Below, piece after piece: positions 27,297 through 35,400 of a stretch of DNA of 35,549 nt. Source of the DNA: a virus; the IMG/VR virus record IMGVR_UViG_3300043425_000584, positions 1 to 35,549 of that record; one strand, written 5' to 3'. The notes beneath the pieces are model-generated. The model did no database searches and had not been told where the DNA came from. It saw nothing but the letters and a program-made list of their open reading frames with translations. Every line of letters begins with the position of its first letter. The stretch's first letter is position 1. The translations under genes and the position numbers were made by a program.

Positions 27297-27303
27297 TATT
27301 TAT
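27297..27303 (+). promoter_or_regulatory. TATTTATA motif before the Pro-Thr protein
   Basis: TTATTTATATAAAA lies 19 bp before ATG 27323, in the 56-bp gap after the glycosyltransferase. It contains the exact TATTTATA form. Confidence 0.35.
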
Positions 27304-27322
27304 ATAAAAAGTTAAAAACTGA

Positions 27323-29137
27323 ATGGCAAACATAATATTAAGTAGTTGTTGTTACAATCAAATTGTATATAGTGCGACTGGTTGGTCATATAGTACAACT
27401 TACTTAAGCTCGTACGAGATTACAGGGGATACTAACATTATTGACGGTTGTTATACTATCGTTACGGGTGTTACTGCTTCAGGTCCTTTTACTTTTGACG
27501 GTACTGCCGTAACAATTACAGGATGTACATATCCCCCATGTAGTGGATATTGTTGTAACGATAACGTTTGTATTGACATACCAATAGATACGTTTAGTGG
27601 ATATAACGGGACATATACTTTAGTTGGTAGTTATAACGCCGAACCATATTGGACAGGAGGGACCGATGTTGGGTATATATTTTATGACTCGACAAAATGG
27701 TGCATTGGTGATTCTTTAGGGGGTACTGCATTATTTTTTGGTTCTTACCCAACAAATAGCGGTTGTCCCGATTTTAGTTCGTCTTTTTATTATGATGGAG
27801 TTTGCGTACCAACACCGACACCAACAATAGACCCTTGTAGTATATTAGATTTTGATGTATTATTAGAATGTTTAATACCAACACCTACTCCAACACCTAC
27901 CCCTACTGCTACACCAACTCCTACTCCAACACCTACACCAACTCCGAACATTTGTTCGGCATTTACGGCAAGTATAAGTGTAGTTACCGTAGTAACACCA
28001 ACACCTACTCCGACACCTACTCCGACACCAACACCTATGGTTACAGTTATTCCTTCGGCGGATACCGTTACCTTCGTGATTGATAGTGGAACTTTCATAT
28101 GTCCAAGTATTAAAGAATTGGTAGACTGTCAAGATGGGTCATTATATTATGTTGACGGACCAATTACTTATAGTGGAAGTGGGGTAACAACAGGAACGAC
28201 GTTCTTAGTCGTTTTCAACGACACCTCATCAAACCAGATTAAGTGTGTTACATACACACAAAATACTATGGGATCACCTAATAGAAGTATTGTTGATGTT
28301 TTAGATGTTTATACTAGCGGTTGTACGGAGTGTGTTTTACCAACACCAACACCTACGCCAACACCAGCCCCTGATTGTTATTGTTATACCATCACGGCAA
28401 ATAGTGGATGTACGGTTACATGGACAGGTTGTTCAGGAAATTCAGAAACATTGGTGGTTACGGGTAATACAACATTTGGTATTTGTGCACAAGAAAATAG
28501 TGTTTCGTTTAGTTGTGTTACGGGAACAACAACCGTAGTTTCAGGATCAACATGTACGGGAGATACTGAATGTGCGATACCAACTCCGATATCATATCCT
28601 TCAGGAACAAGTTTTGTTTTCACATCTTGTACAACAAACTCGATGATAATACAAACAGCATATCCACCAACAAATATAGTTGCAAATGATGTTTTAAAAA
28701 CAACTTCAGGACAATGTTATACTTATGTAGGAAACTACGTGAACTACTCGCCACAACCGGGATATATAACAAGTAATATTAATGAATTTACTGCAACAAC
28801 TGCAACAACATTCAGCACTTGTTTAGATTGTTTAAAACCTGTACCTACACCAGCACCATCGTATAGATTGTGGAGGGCTTCAGGTGAATATTCTTTATCT
28901 TGTCCTGTATGTGAATTAACAGACTTTGGAGGTACTGTTTATTTCTATACCGACTACAGTGCAACAACTTTACAAACTGGAGTTTATATTTATGAGAATA
29001 GCGGATTAACAACACCAATTAACGTAACATATATTAAATCACCAATTAATCAAAGCGGAACCGCAAATTCACAGATATTCCAAGTTGACGGAAACGGAAA
29101 AATAACCTTCAAATGTAATCCAAACGGAAATTGTTAA
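27323..29137 (+). CDS. Cys-rich tail protein with Pro-Thr linkers
   Basis: 604 residues. Cys-rich Ig-like modules are separated by Pro-Thr linkers: PTPTPT at about 163-168, a 23-residue alternating Pro/Thr run at 186-208 with one Ala, another at 225-238, a shorter one at 340-350, and VPTPAPS near 507-513. Modules carry paired cysteines such as CYCYTITANSGCTVTW (about 352-368) and CLDCLKP. No signal peptide or membrane segment. By context it is a fibre or tail decoration. Pro-Thr linkers are typically extended and often O-glycosylated in exported bacterial proteins; the glycosyltransferase ends 56 bp upstream. It may be that enzyme's target. The 6- and 12-base codon repeats of the linkers are prone to slippage. 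Confidence 0.82.
   Translation: MANIILSSCCYNQIVYSATGWSYSTTYLSSYEITGDTNIIDGCYTIVTGVTASGPFTFDGTAVTITGCTYPPCSGYCCNDNVCIDIPIDTFSGYNGTYTLVGSYNAEPYWTGGTDVGYIFYDSTKWCIGDSLGGTALFFGSYPTNSGCPDFSSSFYYDGVCVPTPTPTIDPCSILDFDVLLECLIPTPTPTPTPTATPTPTPTPTPTPNICSAFTASISVVTVVTPTPTPTPTPTPTPMVTVIPSADTVTFVIDSGTFICPSIKELVDCQDGSLYYVDGPITYSGSGVTTGTTFLVVFNDTSSNQIKCVTYTQNTMGSPNRSIVDVLDVYTSGCTECVLPTPTPTPTPAPDCYCYTITANSGCTVTWTGCSGNSETLVVTGNTTFGICAQENSVSFSCVTGTTTVVSGSTCTGDTECAIPTPISYPSGTSFVFTSCTTNSMIIQTAYPPTNIVANDVLKTTSGQCYTYVGNYVNYSPQPGYITSNINEFTATTATTFSTCLDCLKPVPTPAPSYRLWRASGEYSLSCPVCELTDFGGTVYFYTDYSATTLQTGVYIYENSGLTTPINVTYIKSPINQSGTANSQIFQVDGNGKITFKCNPNGNC
27878..27946 (+). repeat. Pro-Thr codon repeat 1
   Basis: Sixty-nine bases of alternating CCN/ACN codons built from short units such as CCAACACCTACT; encodes residues 186-208 of the Cys-rich tail protein. 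The antisense shows a GVGVGV frame, which is a by-product of this repeat. Confidence 0.88.
27995..28036 (+). repeat. Pro-Thr codon repeat 2
   Basis: Forty-two bases with the same unit pattern (ACACCTACTCCG twice in tandem), encoding residues 225-238. Confidence 0.88.
28340..28372 (+). repeat. Pro-Thr codon repeat 3
   Basis: Thirty-three bases encoding residues 340-350, a shorter and more degenerate run ending in Ala-Pro. Confidence 0.8.
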
Positions 29138-29141
29138 AAAC

Positions 29142-29423
29142 ATGGCAACAACAGTAACAATAAATTCAGTAACATCAGGAACATCACCATACGACGTGTG
29201 GGTTTGTGATACATGTTTTGGTACTTGTCAATACATCAACACATTCACAACTTTACCATATAGTTTTACTTTACCATCGGTATATGAAACTTACCCATCT
29301 TATGTTGTTAAATTAATAGATGACAATGGGTGTGTTTATTGTGACGAGTTTTCACACTATAAACAATTTGAAGATGAAATACTTTTTGAATTTATGGATA
29401 ACATACCATATGAATTTGAATAA
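29142..29423 (+). CDS. Small single-domain SprB-like tail protein (paralogue C)
   Basis: 93 residues, 4 bp after the Pro-Thr protein. Same layout as the small proteins at 25281 and 25587: INSVTSGTSPYDVWVCDTC, TCQYINT, then YVVKLIDDNGCVYCDEF. The C-terminal tail is acidic and aromatic (FEDEILFEFMDNIPYEFE), unlike the other two. Three related small genes in 4 kb suggest duplication and divergence in the host-recognition block. Confidence 0.75.
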   Translation: MATTVTINSVTSGTSPYDVWVCDTCFGTCQYINTFTTLPYSFTLPSVYETYPSYVVKLIDDNGCVYCDEFSHYKQFEDEILFEFMDNIPYEFE

Positions 29424-29449
29424 ACTTTATTATATTATTTTAAAAAGAA

Positions 29450-29977
29450 ATGGCAACTCTAACAAGTAGAACTTTAGCTCAATCAACGGCAATAACACCA
29501 ACAACGTTGATACATATTGTAACAACCGCAGATACTTCACAAAGCGTGGATGGATCATCATATAAGGCAGAACTAAATCAAATTGCCGAGACTGTAGGAG
29601 GTTACCAATACTACACGGCAATTACAGTGTCAAGTTCAGAAATGTTAAGTATAGGAACAACACCAAAAAGTTTATTACCGGCACCCGGAGCTAACAAATA
29701 CTATGACTTCAAAGCACATATCGAATATAATTATGGTACAAGCGCATATACAACATCTAGCGTAGTTTTAAAATTATCGACAATTAATATGGGGTTTACT
29801 TTTAATATAAATGGAGTAACACAAAATAAAATACAAACAGTAGTTTCTGAATCTCAAGGAGGAGGAGTAAATTTAAATTCTGAGTTAAACTTAGGTAATC
29901 AAAATGGTATAGACCCAACGGGTGGTAATGGAACTATTAAAGTAAAAATATTTTACAATATTGTTAATTTTGGATAA
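29450..29977 (+). CDS. Fibre-like structural protein
   Basis: 175 residues. Thr/Ser-rich N-terminus (TLTSRTLAQSTAITPTTLIHIVTTADTS), a short 'SYKAELNQIAETVGG' helix as found near the start of trimeric fibre chains, then a beta-rich domain (about 60-175) with alternating hydrophobics and ending KVKIFYNIVNFG. No cysteines, unlike its neighbours. It resembles head-domain modules of tail fibres in composition, but I cannot name the family. It follows an AT-rich 26-bp gap and lies 6 bp before the next gene. Confidence 0.72.
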   Translation: MATLTSRTLAQSTAITPTTLIHIVTTADTSQSVDGSSYKAELNQIAETVGGYQYYTAITVSSSEMLSIGTTPKSLLPAPGANKYYDFKAHIEYNYGTSAYTTSSVVLKLSTINMGFTFNINGVTQNKIQTVVSESQGGGVNLNSELNLGNQNGIDPTGGNGTIKVKIFYNIVNFG

Positions 29978-29983
29978 TAAATT

Positions 29984-31603
29984 ATGGGATTATTAAGTGG
30001 AAATAGTTGTAATATAATAACACTACTACCTTTAGGGTTAGATTGTGATAGTATTAATGCTTCAACACCGGACGATACTAACGGATTAATTACATTATAT
30101 ATTACAGGTGGAACACCACCATATAACGTAAGTTGGAATAATGGATCAAAAGGTACATTACTAACTAATTTAAGTCCTGGAAATTATACAGCAACCGTTG
30201 TTGATTATTATGGTGATTTTAGTGCGACTACGACATGTACGGTAGATTATGATAGTTTTTATATTGAAGAATTTGAAAATTGTGTTGATAGTAGTAAAAT
30301 ATATTATTTGGCTGATTTACCATCTATATTTACTTCAGGCAAAACTTACGAATTAACGACTCAAGCCGGATGTTGGACAAGTAGTGGCACAACACTATAT
30401 ACGGGACAATCATACTTCAATCAATTTGCAGTTATTAATAGTGGACCATACGATAATTGTCAAGATTGTTTACCTGAACCAACACCAGGACCAACATACC
30501 CCGAAACACTTTGTTTAACATATAGAAAGGGAGTCACAATATATCAAACAACTTTTTATTCTGCAAATACTGTTAATAATTACCCATCGTGGTCAAGTGC
30601 GACACCACCATTTTTAGTTTATTATAGTACCGGAAACACAAGATGGGAAATATCAGGATGGACGACATATGGGGCACCTTATTACGGGGTTCCAACACTA
30701 AACAACCCAACACCACCACCAACAGGAGTTTGGACACTAAACGGTATAAATGGTTACACATTAACGGTTACGTCTGGTGTCTGTACGTCACCACCATTAA
30801 ACTTAGTAATAGAAACAACAAACCCAAGTTGTACAACATCTAGTGATGGTACAATATATGTTAATGTCACAGGTGGAAACGCACCGTATTATTACTCATT
30901 AGATAATATTAATTTTAATCCTACAAACATTTTAACAAACTTGGCACCAGGAACATATACTGTTTATGTAAAAGATTCAAGTGCGCCTTTCTTAACAACA
31001 TCACAAACAGTGGTATTAACACCACAAAATACTTTTCAAAATTACACCATCAATTTAACACAATTAAGCCAATCAACAAGTGCAGGACTAGGAACACAAA
31101 TTAAACAAACCAACTTTAGAATAGATATAACACCAGCGTTACCACCAACAAAAACAGTAACATTTGATATACCAATAGGAATATTAGTCACGGGTAATAC
31201 TACAACCTCTACACCAATAATTACAACAACGCAAAATAACACAATAATATTTCAAACATTTGGAACATCAACTGTAACAGGACCAACCACAAGTTCTGTA
31301 ACCACTACAAATAACCCAAGACCAACGCCATGTAATAGGGTGAATGTTACAACAAGCGCTTATACTCAAACCTATCAGGCATCAATAACGGGACCAGGAT
31401 ATATAACGGGTACTATTTCACAGTCATTAACGACTCCGTCTGTTATTGCGTCACAAAACGGATGTGCATTACAAAACACGTTAAAAGACACATTAACCAT
31501 TATAAACCAACAATTAAATCCTCCGACCTGTTCTCACTTAAATAGTGGTGTTACACCTTTAGTTGTGGAATTTAACAGAACGGGGCAGTTAATACTTACA
31601 TAA
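29984..31603 (+). CDS. Second SprB-repeat-containing tail protein
   Basis: 539 residues. One SprB-like repeat near residues 20-85 (DSINASTPDDTNGLITLYIT, GGTPPYNVSWNNGS, LSPGNYTATVVD) and another near 270-345 (NPSCTTSSDGTIYVNVTGG, PYYYSLDN, LAPGTYTVYVKDSS). Between them lies a Cys-containing domain with the short linker PEPTPGPTYP near 163-172. The C-terminal 190 residues are Thr-rich and low in complexity, with beta-like alternation, and end VVEFNRTGQLIL. No signal peptide. Likely a fibre or adhesin subunit working with the 22959 protein. Confidence 0.8.
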   Translation: MGLLSGNSCNIITLLPLGLDCDSINASTPDDTNGLITLYITGGTPPYNVSWNNGSKGTLLTNLSPGNYTATVVDYYGDFSATTTCTVDYDSFYIEEFENCVDSSKIYYLADLPSIFTSGKTYELTTQAGCWTSSGTTLYTGQSYFNQFAVINSGPYDNCQDCLPEPTPGPTYPETLCLTYRKGVTIYQTTFYSANTVNNYPSWSSATPPFLVYYSTGNTRWEISGWTTYGAPYYGVPTLNNPTPPPTGVWTLNGINGYTLTVTSGVCTSPPLNLVIETTNPSCTTSSDGTIYVNVTGGNAPYYYSLDNINFNPTNILTNLAPGTYTVYVKDSSAPFLTTSQTVVLTPQNTFQNYTINLTQLSQSTSAGLGTQIKQTNFRIDITPALPPTKTVTFDIPIGILVTGNTTTSTPIITTTQNNTIIFQTFGTSTVTGPTTSSVTTTNNPRPTPCNRVNVTTSAYTQTYQASITGPGYITGTISQSLTTPSVIASQNGCALQNTLKDTLTIINQQLNPPTCSHLNSGVTPLVVEFNRTGQLILT

Positions 31604-31618
31604 AATATAAAAAAAGTA

Positions 31619-31625
31619 TATTTAT
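31619..31625 (+). promoter_or_regulatory. TATTTATA motif before gene 31631
   Basis: GTATATTTATAAAAT ends one base before the ATG at 31631; the core TATTTAT is 5 bp from the start codon. If it is a promoter, the transcript would have almost no leader or use an upstream start. Confidence 0.33.
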
Positions 31626-31630
31626 AAAAT

Positions 31631-33835
31631 ATGTCATATATTATTAAAAATACCGCAGCATTAATTAACACTAAAATTACCGATTCTGCAAGAAAAAAAA
31701 TGTCACAAGGTAAATTTGACATCTCATACTTTCAGGTTGGAGATAGTGAAGTTTGTTATGATTGTGTAAATGGTTTAAATTTAAGTAATCTTAATGTTTT
31801 AATGCCACAAGATAATTCACAAAATCCGGCACCTGTACCTGAAAGAAATAGAATGAATATTAAATATCCGTTATTTTTGGACTCAACTTCGGGTGCAACT
31901 TATGGTATACCATTTGATGCATCATATATTGATAATGTTTTTAACACCGCAGCACCAAGAGGGTTTTTTAGTGGGGATAGTCTTACAGGATTTACGGTTT
32001 TAACCACATCAGCATATACAATAAACCCTAACTTTATTGTTAGTAACGCAACCATCTCAGGAAATATCATTACACTATCCTCAACAACGGTTAACCCAAC
32101 AGTTTCAGGGACAGTAACACCTGGTATGTTTTTGACTTTGTTTACTCAAAATTCAATTTCACCATTAAACGGTAACTCACCAATTTTTACGTACGTCGTT
32201 GTTGGAATCACCGGTAATACATCAACAGGTTCTACTGTAACAATACAAGTTGATAGACAATTACCTAATTTTATTACGATGGGATATAGTGGTAATAGTT
32301 CTGTAGTATTTTATCCTTCAGGAATGACGGCACTATACGATTCATTTACTCCTGAACCTTATTGGGACACCGATGCATTTAATTTTGAATCAAATTGTGA
32401 TATTGCACAGTCTGACGTAAAAGTTTGGAATATGAATAATCCTTGGACTGAATCACCAGCAGGGACGTTTAATACCATCAATCAAGATTTTAATCTATAT
32501 GCGTCGACAGCCTATACAGGATCAAAAGAATACTTTGGATATAATGAAAATAATGGTCAAACAGATACCGACAGTGTATATTACTATAATAGTTTTTTAG
32601 AAAAAATTACAGTACCGCCAATAGATCAAAAAGCGATTGCGATTGTTCATTATACGAATCAATCGATAGATAATTTTTATGGTGAAAAGTTTGCAATGCA
32701 AAATTTCGATCAGACAAATCCAGGAAATACTGGACAAGCAAGAAATTTTAAATTAAGTCTACCTTGGTTAATGTGGCATAAAAACCCAAATGGTAAAATG
32801 GGTGAAGATTTTTACACAGACCCATCCGGTTTTACTAGTTTAAATTTATTTGAGGTTCATTATATAAAAAGTAAAAAAGACATACAATTTAATAATCCTG
32901 GTTTAAGATATTACCATTTATGGGATACACACGCTAATTCAAACGGTTACCCAAATAGGGTTGGTAAGGTATTTCCTGACTATAAAATGATTATTTTTGA
33001 TGACGATGAAATAGTCGCTACATTAAATAATAAATCAAATAGGAATTGGACACTACCAGCACCTAAATTGGGGTTAGTAACACCAAATACGTTTAATGGG
33101 GTTTTAGGTGGAACCGCAGGTTTATTAACAGGAAGCACTGAAACATTATTTTTAACATATAGATTTAATAATTCAGCATTTACAAATTCGTTACACTGTA
33201 ACTATTACACCACAATTTCAGGTAACGACCAAAGTTTATTACCGGGGGCTTCAGATATTATTGTTAGATTCGGAAATGAGTTTCCTTTTTTAAATTCAGC
33301 ACCATCAGGAACACCATCAGGTTTTTCGGTGAACAACATGACAATATTGGCGCAAAAAGTACCAAGTGGGACAACAAGACCGGATCCTACCTTATGGAAA
33401 GAAATAACACTAAATAATCAATATTCAGCAACCACTTCAGGTGGGTATATGACACTTAATAGTTTGACTGGTGTAACATATCAGATTACAAAAAATATGT
33501 ACGATACCGCACCAATATACCAATTAAACAATTACTTAAATCTACCTGTATTAAATCAATCGGGAGTAACATTTAATTTTGGCGGTGAATATTTGTTTTT
33601 TGGTAACATACAAACCGATATTCAAGCAACGATTTATGTTATGAACTTTTTAGTCAATTTGGGACAAACTCAGTTTTTTGATTCTTCAAACCCAACATGG
33701 GACAACAGTAAAACACCATATATAACAGAAGTTGGTCTTTACAATGCTGAGAAAGAACTTATGGTTATTTCTAAGATACAGTCACCACAAAAAAGACAAG
33801 GGGTTCAACAGTATCCTATTAAATTTGATTTTTAA
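31631..33835 (+). CDS. Tail/baseplate fibre-like protein with ITEVGLYN signature
   Basis: 734 residues. The N-terminus (SYIIKNTAALINTKITDSARKKMSQG then FDISYFQVGDSEVCYD) reads like the virion-attachment part of fibre-family proteins ('ltdaGrkkla.G...i..fklGDse'). The last ~40 residues contain PYITEVGLYNAEKELMVISKI, the 'EiGLYd..g.Lvav.k' pattern of tail-collar fibre N-domains (DUF3751-like), here at the C-terminus. Between them is a long beta-rich region. It closes the fibre block; the resolvase gene begins 6 bp after its stop, so structural and DNA genes abut without a terminator. Confidence 0.78.
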   Translation: MSYIIKNTAALINTKITDSARKKMSQGKFDISYFQVGDSEVCYDCVNGLNLSNLNVLMPQDNSQNPAPVPERNRMNIKYPLFLDSTSGATYGIPFDASYIDNVFNTAAPRGFFSGDSLTGFTVLTTSAYTINPNFIVSNATISGNIITLSSTTVNPTVSGTVTPGMFLTLFTQNSISPLNGNSPIFTYVVVGITGNTSTGSTVTIQVDRQLPNFITMGYSGNSSVVFYPSGMTALYDSFTPEPYWDTDAFNFESNCDIAQSDVKVWNMNNPWTESPAGTFNTINQDFNLYASTAYTGSKEYFGYNENNGQTDTDSVYYYNSFLEKITVPPIDQKAIAIVHYTNQSIDNFYGEKFAMQNFDQTNPGNTGQARNFKLSLPWLMWHKNPNGKMGEDFYTDPSGFTSLNLFEVHYIKSKKDIQFNNPGLRYYHLWDTHANSNGYPNRVGKVFPDYKMIIFDDDEIVATLNNKSNRNWTLPAPKLGLVTPNTFNGVLGGTAGLLTGSTETLFLTYRFNNSAFTNSLHCNYYTTISGNDQSLLPGASDIIVRFGNEFPFLNSAPSGTPSGFSVNNMTILAQKVPSGTTRPDPTLWKEITLNNQYSATTSGGYMTLNSLTGVTYQITKNMYDTAPIYQLNNYLNLPVLNQSGVTFNFGGEYLFFGNIQTDIQATIYVMNFLVNLGQTQFFDSSNPTWDNSKTPYITEVGLYNAEKELMVISKIQSPQKRQGVQQYPIKFDF

Positions 33836-33841
33836 AATTTT

Positions 33842-34444
33842 ATGGCAAAAAATGATTTGAAGAATACACCAAAGGTGTTAGGTCTCGACATATCAACAAA
33901 AACTATCGGTTGGAGTTTATTTGATATTAAATCACAAGAATTATTAGAGTTAACACATTTTTCACCAGTTATTAAACCTAAAGTTGATGATAAAATACAA
34001 GAATTATTATTAAAGGTTGTTGCCTTTGAAGAAAAACTTGTTGGGTATAAAAATTTAGGCATAACAAGTGTTGTTATTGAAGAACCGTTATTAAACTCCA
34101 ATAATGTTTGGACTGTAGGAACGCTTTTAAGATATAACTCCATGATTACAAAATCAATATACGATATATTAGGCATTGTTCCATCATTTATTTCAACATA
34201 TAATTCAAGAAAATTTGCTTGGCCTGATTTAACACAACAAAACGATAAAGGAAAATACGTTTTATTTGGTGGATTACCTAAAGATATTGATAAAAAAGAG
34301 TTGGTTTGGAAAAAAGTTTCAGAAAAAGAACCACAAATTAAATGGTTATATACAAAAAATAATACACTTAAAAAAGAGTGTTATGATATGGCTGATTCTT
34401 ATACTTGTGTTTTAGGTTATATGAAAGAACAAAAAATTTGGTAA
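33842..34444 (+). CDS. RuvC-like Holliday junction resolvase
   Basis: 200 residues. RNase H-fold nuclease that would cut branched DNA during recombination or before packaging. Acidic site residues are placed as in RuvC: D16 in VLGLDISTKTIGWSLFD, E80 (or E81) in SVVIEEPLL, and D182 with D185 in CYDMADSYTCVLGYMKE. Basic residues dominate the last third. It is not a relative of T4 gp49 (endonuclease VII), so this phage would use a different resolvase fold. It overlaps the primase start by about 7 bp and begins 6 bp after the fibre gene. Confidence 0.85.
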   Translation: MAKNDLKNTPKVLGLDISTKTIGWSLFDIKSQELLELTHFSPVIKPKVDDKIQELLLKVVAFEEKLVGYKNLGITSVVIEEPLLNSNNVWTVGTLLRYNSMITKSIYDILGIVPSFISTYNSRKFAWPDLTQQNDKGKYVLFGGLPKDIDKKELVWKKVSEKEPQIKWLYTKNNTLKKECYDMADSYTCVLGYMKEQKIW

Positions 34445-35400
34445 TTGACAATCCACATATTTTCACCTATTTTAAAAGGGTGAGTGAAGATAATTTAGTT
34501 TTAGATTTAATAGAAAACATTTTTGGAGAACCTAAAAGTGTTAATGAATATAGTGGACAAGTGTCGGTTGATTGTCCCGTTTGTTCTTATGAAATAAAAG
34601 GTTTATCAAAGACTGACGGAAAAGGTAACCTTGAAATAAATTACGTCAATCACATCTATAAATGTTGGTCTTGTGGAGACACACACGACACTCACGGACA
34701 TTTAGGTAAATTAATTCAGCAATTCGGATCTAAAAAAGATAAAAAGACTTATAACCTCATCAGACCAGACAAGGTAGAAAAAAAGAAAAAAGAGTTTAAG
34801 GAATTAGAACTACCAAAAGAATACAAAAAGTTTGAAGAAATACACCCAGTACATTTACCAAGAAAAGAAGCGTTAAATTATCTTAAAAAAAGAGGTATAA
34901 CACAAGAAACAATAGATAAATACCAAATTGGTATTTGTATGGAAGGTGATTATGCTGGTCGTATCATAGTACCATCTTTTAATAAAAAAGGAGAACTAAA
35001 CTTTTTTGTTTCAAGATCATGGAACCCAAGAAGTAAATTAAAATACAAAAACCCCGAAGCATCAAAAGACTTTCTTATTTTTAATGAAAGTTTAATTGAT
35101 TGGAAAAAAGATATATACCTCGTTGAAGGTGTTTTTGACAGTTTCTTTTTAGATAATTCAATAGCACTTTTAGGTAAGTATGTTAATGACAACCTATGGG
35201 AAATGTTATATAATAAGGCAAAAAAAAATATTATTGTTTGTTTAGATGGTGACGCATTTGATGATGCTAAAAACATATACGATAAATTAAACGGTGGTGT
35301 TTTATATGGTAGAGTAAAACTATTAAAACTACCTAAAGATAAAGACGTTTGTGACCTTAGAGGTGAAATAAACGATTATTACGTAAAAGAAAAAGAATGA
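34438..35400 (+). CDS. DNA primase, DnaG/TOPRIM type with zinc finger
   Basis: Makes RNA primers for lagging-strand synthesis with the helicase at 4484. No ATG is available near the N-terminus. I place the start at TTG 34438 (320 residues), overlapping the resolvase by 7 bp; GTG 34480 or TTG 34405 are alternatives. With this start the zinc finger uses C46 and C49 (DCPVCSYE) and C76 and C79 (YKCWSCGD). A helical segment LKKRGITQETIDKYQIG follows. The TOPRIM domain shows E230 in YLVEGVFDS and D270/D272 in VCLDGDAFDDA. It is similar in size to T4 gp61 (342). Its stop overlaps the next start as ATGA. Both catalytic motifs are intact. Confidence 0.88.
   Translation: MVIDNPHIFTYFKRVSEDNLVLDLIENIFGEPKSVNEYSGQVSVDCPVCSYEIKGLSKTDGKGNLEINYVNHIYKCWSCGDTHDTHGHLGKLIQQFGSKKDKKTYNLIRPDKVEKKKKEFKELELPKEYKKFEEIHPVHLPRKEALNYLKKRGITQETIDKYQIGICMEGDYAGRIIVPSFNKKGELNFFVSRSWNPRSKLKYKNPEASKDFLIFNESLIDWKKDIYLVEGVFDSFFLDNSIALLGKYVNDNLWEMLYNKAKKNIIVCLDGDAFDDAKNIYDKLNGGVLYGRVKLLKLPKDKDVCDLRGEINDYYVKEKE

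Noticed and set aside
27790-28098. Minus-strand frame encoding a GVGVGV-rich protein
   Set aside because: It is the exact antisense of the Pro-Thr codon repeats, and the neighbouring genes are all on the + strand.
22959-33835. Diversity-generating retroelement acting on the fibre genes
   Set aside because: No reverse transcriptase gene is present and I saw no template/variable repeat pair with adenine-biased differences. One could lie outside the window.
33824-33845. AT palindrome (TTTTAAAATTTT) between the last fibre gene and the resolvase
   Set aside because: It is pure A/T with no loop or T tract after a stable stem, so it is not a convincing terminator.
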